NCBI RefSeq assembly: GCF_019049625.1 | Contig: NZ_JAFMOY010000130.1 | Location: forward strand, 186,001-250,000 | Direction of reading: 5' to 3' | Source of the DNA: Rahnella ecdela | GTDB taxonomy: Bacteria > Pseudomonadota > Gammaproteobacteria > Enterobacterales > Enterobacteriaceae | Length of the DNA stretch: 64,000 nucleotides | Shown: positions 59,565 through 64,000 of the stretch, piece after piece | Position numbering within the stretch: position 1 is the first letter of the stretch | How the letters are laid out: each line of letters begins with the position of its first letter | Program-made: the position numbers and the translations under genes | Notes under the pieces: generated by a model | Told to the model about the DNA's origin: nothing | What the model saw: only the letters and a program-made list of their open reading frames with translations | Databases searched by the model: none

Positions 59565-61232
59565 ATGATTATGACCACTCAATCCGGAACCACACTGCTT
59601 ATCCATCTGGCAGGCGCCATTGCGCTGCTGCTGTGGGGTTCTCACATGATTTCAACTGCGCTCCAGCGCGGATTTGGTACCCCGCTGCGTCACTGGATGG
59701 GGCGACATCTCACCAACCGCTGGATGGCGCTGTTCGCCGGTATCGGCATAACCGGCCTGTTGCAAAGCAGCACTGCGGTCAGCCTGATGGCGACCTCATT
59801 TACTGCCGCCGGAACACTGAGTCTGGCACCCGCGCTGGCGGTTATGCTCGGCGCGAATATCGGCTCGACGCTGGTGGTTCAGCTAATGAGTTTCAACACC
59901 GAAATTGCCGTTCCTTTGCTGATACTGAGCGGGTTTGTGGTGTTCAAACTTCGTGACCATTCCGGCTTTGAAAGTGCGGGCTGCGCGCTGATAGGGCTCG
60001 GCCAGATGCTGCTGGCGCTCGGCATGCTCAGCGCCACGCTGGGACATATCGAAACCACGCCGGTATTTCACGCCGTGATGCAGGGGCTGGAGGGCGATAC
60101 GCTGATTGCGCTGATGGTCGCCATTATTCTCACGCTGATTTGTCATTCCAGCGTGGCGGTTATTTTGCTGATCGCCTCGCTTGCCGCTACCGGCGTGATG
60201 ACCCCGGTCACTGCGATGGTGCTGGTGCTGGGCGCAAATATCGGTGGGGCGTTGCCGCCGCTGCTGAATGCCGGTTCAGCGGTAGCGCGCCGTCTGCCGC
60301 TGGGGAATCTGCTGGTGCGTGGCGCGGGATGCGTGGTGGCACTCGCGCTGATGCCGATGCTGGGCAAACTGGCTGCCGGTCTTTCGCTGACCACGCCGCA
60401 GCTGGTGGTGATGTTCCATACTGCGTTCAGCGCCATTCTTGCGGTGATGTTTATCGGTTTGACCGGCCCGCTGGCGCGCGCACTGGAACGTTTTTTCCCG
60501 GAAGAAGAACGGCCGGCAGATCCGGGAATGCCGATGTATCTCGACGAAGCGGGGCTGGGTATTGCCTATATCGGGCTGTCCAATTCCGTGCGCGAATCGC
60601 TGCGCGTTGCCGATATGCTCAACGTCATGTTAGAGCGCCTGCGTGCGCTGTTTGTCGCGCCGGATCCGCTGAAGGCTGGCGAAATCCGTCAGGCCGACCA
60701 CTCCCTCGACGAGCTGAGTGCGGCGATCCGTGCGTATCTGGCGGATATCGGGCAGGAAGGGCTAAGCGATTCCGATGCCGACCGGGCGCAGGAGATCCTG
60801 ATGTTTGTCATCAACATTGAACACGCAGGCGACATTCTTTCCAGCAGCCTGACGCAGCTGGCGACCCGCCGTGCGCGCCGTGGCGAGCTGTTCAGCGAGT
60901 TCGAGCTGCAAAATATCGGCCTGCTGCACACGGAAATCCTGACGAGCCTGCGTCTGGCGATCACCGCATTCCTTGGCGAGGATTTACCGGCTGCACATCA
61001 GCTGGTGGCGCGTAAAGAAGTCGTGCGCCAGATAGAAGCCACTGCCAGCCGCGAGCATTTCAGAAAGCTGCGTGACGATAAGAATGCCTGGGCGGAATCC
61101 GGGGATATCTTCCAGCGGGTGTTGCGCGATTACCGGCGCGTGCATCATCACATCGCCGCCGTCGCTTATCCGGTGATTGACCGTCTGAGTGAGGAAGACA
61201 TCATCACCGACGAAACCGGTGCAGAAGCCTGA
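59565..61232 (+). CDS. Na/Pi-cotransporter family protein, YjbB-like
   Basis: 555 aa. Two inverted NptA repeats in the membrane half, with QSST (GLLQSSTAVSLM) in the first and the variant CHSSVAV in the second; each repeat is followed by MLGANIGST or VLGANIGGA. The C-terminal ~200 residues are PhoU-like helical (about 355-545: SNSVRESLRVADMLNVM... RRVHHHIAAV). E. coli YjbB, of the same layout, exports phosphate when internal Pi is high. Substrate direction is inferred from that. May continue into the small DUF2493 gene 48 bp downstream. Confidence 0.87.
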   Translation: MIMTTQSGTTLLIHLAGAIALLLWGSHMISTALQRGFGTPLRHWMGRHLTNRWMALFAGIGITGLLQSSTAVSLMATSFTAAGTLSLAPALAVMLGANIGSTLVVQLMSFNTEIAVPLLILSGFVVFKLRDHSGFESAGCALIGLGQMLLALGMLSATLGHIETTPVFHAVMQGLEGDTLIALMVAIILTLICHSSVAVILLIASLAATGVMTPVTAMVLVLGANIGGALPPLLNAGSAVARRLPLGNLLVRGAGCVVALALMPMLGKLAAGLSLTTPQLVVMFHTAFSAILAVMFIGLTGPLARALERFFPEEERPADPGMPMYLDEAGLGIAYIGLSNSVRESLRVADMLNVMLERLRALFVAPDPLKAGEIRQADHSLDELSAAIRAYLADIGQEGLSDSDADRAQEILMFVINIEHAGDILSSSLTQLATRRARRGELFSEFELQNIGLLHTEILTSLRLAITAFLGEDLPAAHQLVARKEVVRQIEATASREHFRKLRDDKNAWAESGDIFQRVLRDYRRVHHHIAAVAYPVIDRLSEEDIITDETGAEA

Positions 61233-61280
61233 ATGCTCAACAATAAATGGCCATCATAAGAAGAAAAAGAGGGGAAGCTG

Positions 61281-61640
61281 ATGAGGGTTCTGATTTGCGC
61301 AGGGCGCTTTTATGCCGATATACATACGGTGACACGGGTGCTGGATTTATATGTTCAATCGCAAACCGTCAGCGTGATTATTCACGGCGGCCATCAGTCT
61401 CTGGGGGGAATAATTGAACGCTGGGCGCGCGGCGCAAATGTCCACGTCGTGCGCTATCCGGCCAACTGGTCTTTGCACGGCAAACACGCAGAAATTCGCC
61501 GCAATCTCTTCATGTTTGAAGACAGCAGACCGGATGTGGTGCTGGCTTTTTCAGGCGGAGAAGACACGGCGGAGTGTGTTGCGCTGGCGTACCGGAAGGG
61601 GATCAAAGTGATTGATATCGGAGAATATCTTAATGAGTGA
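61281..61640 (+). CDS. DUF2493/SLOG-family nucleotide-binding protein
   Basis: 119 aa, single domain. The N-terminal RVLICAGRFYAD and HGGHQSLGGIIERWARG, then AFSGGEDTAECVALAYRKGIKVIDIG correspond to the Rossmann-like SLOG core with glycine-rich ligand loops, of the YspA/DUF2493 type. SLOG proteins bind nucleotide-like ligands and some act with ADP-ribose or NAD derivatives. The role of this one is unknown. It lies 48 bp after the phosphate transporter, with AGGGGAAG before the ATG. Confidence 0.8.
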   Translation: MRVLICAGRFYADIHTVTRVLDLYVQSQTVSVIIHGGHQSLGGIIERWARGANVHVVRYPANWSLHGKHAEIRRNLFMFEDSRPDVVLAFSGGEDTAECVALAYRKGIKVIDIGEYLNE

Positions 61641-61863
61641 CATTGTCACTTTATCGGGGGTTTTCTGAAGTTTGTTTCAATGCAGACCGGCATCGGCGGG
61701 CTTGTGGATAAATCTGATAATCCCGCCGGTGCTCTGATAAGGGGCTATATTTGTTTATTCGAAATTTGTTTACTCGAAATTCGAAAATAAAAAACAAGAA
61801 AACGCCCGAAGGTTTTCAGCGCAATGATGCGTTGTGTCGTAACTTATCAGCAGGAGAACTACT

Positions 61864-62673
61864 TTGACCTCAGAAATTCAGGAAAACACCTCCGAAACAC
61901 CGCTACTTCCGCACCCGGACAGTCAACAATACGCCTTCTTTTTCGATGTCGATGGCACCCTCGCCGAAATCTGCGATGAGCCCGACGCCGTGACCATTCC
62001 GTCCGAAGTCCGCCAGCATTTGCAGACGTTGTTTGCTGCGTCCTCCGGCGCGCTGGCGCTGATTTCCGGCCGTCCGGTTGAACAACTGGATCAGCTGGTC
62101 ACGCCGTTAATTCTGCCCGCAGCGGGTGTCCACGGCGCAGAAATGCGCGATGGCGCGGGACAATTTCACCGCGTGACGTTACCGGCGCAGATGGCAAAAG
62201 ACGTTGAAGAAACGCTCGCCGCCGGGATGCAAAAACTTCCCGGCACGTTGCTGGAAATCAAAGGAATGGCCTTCGCGCTGCATTACCGTCAGGCGATGCT
62301 CCATCAGCAGCACGTTCTCGAACTGGCGGAATCGGTGGTGGCGAAACACCCTGAGCTGGTGCTCCAGCCCGGGAAATGCGTCATTGAAATCAAGCCACGC
62401 GGCAAAGACAAAGGTGCGGCGATTTATGATTTTATGCAGCAACCACCGTTTGCCGGACGTCTGCCTGTGTTTGTCGGCGATGACCTGACAGATGAAAAAG
62501 GGTTTGAAGTCGTCAACGCCATGAAGGGCATCTCCGTGAAAGTCGGCGAAGGTTCCAGTCTGGCGCAGTATCGGGTAAAGCATGTCAGTGACGTCCATCA
62601 ATGGATAAAAAAGTTACAGCGTCACGAAGAAATTTCCCATCCTTCTCACATTTCTAAGGAGTCAAACTTATGA
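61864..62673 (+). CDS. otsB: OtsB, trehalose-6-phosphate phosphatase
   Basis: 269 aa, starting at TTG 61864 (AGGAG 7 bp upstream; no ATG is better placed). HAD superfamily: motif I FFFDVDGTLAE, motif II LISGRPVEQ, motif III/IV KPRGKDKGAAI and VGDDLTDEKG. It dephosphorylates trehalose 6-phosphate to trehalose, the osmoprotectant. Its stop overlaps the otsA ATG (ATGA). E. coli otsBA is RpoS-controlled; I did not identify the promoter here. Confidence 0.95.
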   Translation: MTSEIQENTSETPLLPHPDSQQYAFFFDVDGTLAEICDEPDAVTIPSEVRQHLQTLFAASSGALALISGRPVEQLDQLVTPLILPAAGVHGAEMRDGAGQFHRVTLPAQMAKDVEETLAAGMQKLPGTLLEIKGMAFALHYRQAMLHQQHVLELAESVVAKHPELVLQPGKCVIEIKPRGKDKGAAIYDFMQQPPFAGRLPVFVGDDLTDEKGFEVVNAMKGISVKVGEGSSLAQYRVKHVSDVHQWIKKLQRHEEISHPSHISKESNL

Positions 62674-64000
62674 GCCGCCTGGTTGTTGTATCTAACCGAA
62701 TTGCTATTCCTGACGGGTCGAAGTCCGCAGGCGGGCTGGCCGTGGGGATCCTTGACGCTCTGAAAAACACGTCCGGCCTGTGGTTTGGCTGGAACGGCGA
62801 AATCAGCGAGATTTCCGGCGAAGACGACCAGGATGAGCTGAGTGTGGTCGAAGATGACGGCATCACTTATGCCTCGGTGCCGCTGGATCAGAACGATTAC
62901 GACCTCTATTACTGCCAGTTTTCCAATGCCGTCCTCTGGCCAGCGTTGCATTACCGCACCGATCTGGTCGATTTCCAGCGTGAAGCTTGGGATGGCTACT
63001 GCCGCGTCAATGACCTGCTGGCGAAAAGATTGCAGCCGCTGATCAAAGACGACGACATTTTATGGATCCACGATTATCACCTGCTGCCATTCGCCTCCGC
63101 GTTACGCAAGCTGGGTGTGAAAAACCGCATCGGTTTCTTCCTGCATATTCCGTTCCCGACGCCGGAAATCTTCAACGCCGTACCGACGCACGATGAGCTT
63201 ATCAAAATGATGAGCGAATACGATCTGCTCGGTTTCCAGACTGAAAGCGACCGTCAGGCGTTTCTGGATAATCTGAGTCAGCTGACGTCGCTGGAACAGA
63301 CGGATTCCGGCACGCATCAGGCGTTTGGCAATACGTTTACGACCGGCGTGTATCCGATCAGCATTGCGCCAGAAAGTATCAAAGAGATGGCGGAAGGGCC
63401 GCTGCCACCGAAAATGGCGGCCATTGAACGCGAACTTCGCGAAGCGCAAAATATTATTTCCTGCGAACGTCTTGATTACACCAAAGGACTGCCGGAGCGT
63501 TTTCTGGCCTTTGAAGCGTTGCTGGAAAAATTCCCGCAGCATCGCGGCAAAGTGCGTTATACCCAGATTGCGCCGACCTCGCGCGGCGATGTGCAGGCGT
63601 ATCAGGAACTGCGTCATCAGCTGGAAACCGAAGTCGGGCGCATCAACGGTAAATACGGCAGCATGAATCAGACGCCGCTGTTTTATCTCAATCAGCATTT
63701 CCAGCGCAGTCTGCTGATGAAATTGTTCCGCCTGACCGATGTCGGGCTGGTGACGCCGCTGCGTGACGGCATGAATCTGGTGGCGAAAGAATATGTCGCG
63801 GCACAGGATCCGGCAGACCCCGGTGTGCTGGTACTTTCGCAATTCGCAGGGGCGGCGAATGAACTGACGTCAGCATTGATTGTCAATCCTTATGACCGTG
63901 ATGACGTGGCGGCGGCGCTGGATAAAGCCCTGACCATGCCCCTGGCCGAACGTCAGGCGCGTTACAACGACATGATGGCCGTGCTGACTAAAAATGATAT
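62670..64000 (+). CDS. otsA: OtsA, trehalose-6-phosphate synthase (GT20), 3'-truncated by the window
   Basis: Runs off the right edge after about 443 codons (E. coli OtsA is 474), with no stop. Starts [16 protein letters not shown] behind AAGGAG. GT20 landmarks present: the N-terminal SNRI and GGL loop that closes on UDP-glucose, [19 protein letters not shown], the phosphate-site [14 protein letters not shown], and [16 protein letters not shown]. It joins UDP-glucose and glucose 6-phosphate to trehalose 6-phosphate for OtsB. Confidence 0.95.
   Translation, partial: MSRLVVVSNRIAIPDGSKSAGGLAVGILDALKNTSGLWFGWNGEISEISGEDDQDELSVVEDDGITYASVPLDQNDYDLYYCQFSNAVLWPALHYRTDLVDFQREAWDGYCRVNDLLAKRLQPLIKDDDILWIHDYHLLPFASALRKLGVKNRIGFFLHIPFPTPEIFNAVPTHDELIKMMSEYDLLGFQTESDRQAFLDNLSQLTSLEQTDSGTHQAFGNTFTTGVYPISIAPESIKEMAEGPLPPKMAAIERELREAQNIISCERLDYTKGLPERFLAFEALLEKFPQHRGKVRYTQIAPTSRGDVQAYQELRHQLETEVGRINGKYGSMNQTPLFYLNQHFQRSLLMKLFRLTDVGLVTPLRDGMNLVAKEYVAAQDPADPGVLVLSQFAGAANELTSALIVNPYDRDDVAAALDKALTMPLAERQARYNDMMAVLTKND

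Overview
The window reads as chromosomal DNA of an Enterobacterales member. EmrE, ProP, AmyA, MgtA, OtsB/OtsA, HcxA and an OmpC/OmpF-type porin all align closely, from memory, with their E. coli counterparts. The pectin genes (Ogl, KdgF, KduD, TogT, PelX, KdgM) are of the Dickeya/Pectobacterium/Yersinia/Rahnella kind. I infer a plant- or soil-associated Yersiniaceae-like bacterium such as Rahnella; no rRNA or other phylogenetic marker is present to prove this.

Layout. 1-10.4 kb is accessory: the 3' part of a large autotransporter, a 55-aa YhfL-like lipoprotein, a tannase/feruloyl-esterase-family enzyme, an overlapping chain tetR-type regulator / emrE / Rob-like regulator, a complete-looking IS200/IS605-group element (tnpA and tnpB divergent), then a TetR-C-terminal-like fragment and a 62-aa ORF. 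10.9-12.1 kb is a major porin. 12.5-18.3 kb is a rarA-oqxA-oqxB-oqxR multidrug efflux locus. 18.4-21.7 kb holds intracellular pectin catabolism (kduD, a sugar-phosphate isomerase, kdgF, ogl), with KdgR-like boxes at both ends. 21.9-25.9 kb holds proP, amyA and an orphan LuxR-type regulator.

26.3-33.6 kb is a self-contained catabolic cluster: an RpiR-type regulator, dgoA, dgoK, a sodium:solute symporter, a RidA-family protein, an N-acyl-D-amino-acid deacylase and a divergent DSD1/D-threonine-aldolase-type PLP enzyme. Read together, these specify import of an N-acylated 2-amino-2-deoxy-aldonate, deacylation, ammonia elimination, phosphorylation and aldol cleavage to pyruvate and glyceraldehyde 3-phosphate. 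33.7-40.4 kb is the srfA-srfB-srfC operon (membrane-anchored protein, Hsp70/actin-type ATPase, P-loop GTPase-like protein).

40.5-50.9 kb contains single genes: a DapA-family aldolase/lyase, a 14-TM efflux pump, a ComB-like phosphatase, an EamA exporter, an LVIVD-repeat gene split by an in-frame TGA behind an orphan sugar-binding protein, hcxA, a quinone reductase/HxlR pair, and a VirK/YbjX protein. 51.2-55.9 kb is the pectin uptake operon togT-pelX-kdgM, led by a near-consensus CRP site and a KdgR-like box. 56-64 kb contains two candidate small genes, mgtA behind a PhoP-like box, a Na/Pi cotransporter, a DUF2493 protein, and otsB-otsA, with otsA running off the right edge.

How the genes work together: pectin oligomers would enter via KdgM, be trimmed by periplasmic PelX, imported by TogT, and converted by Ogl, KdgF and KduD to 2-keto-3-deoxygluconate; kduI and kdgK are not in this window. 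The 26-33 kb cluster feeds a parallel 2-keto-3-deoxy-aldonate route.
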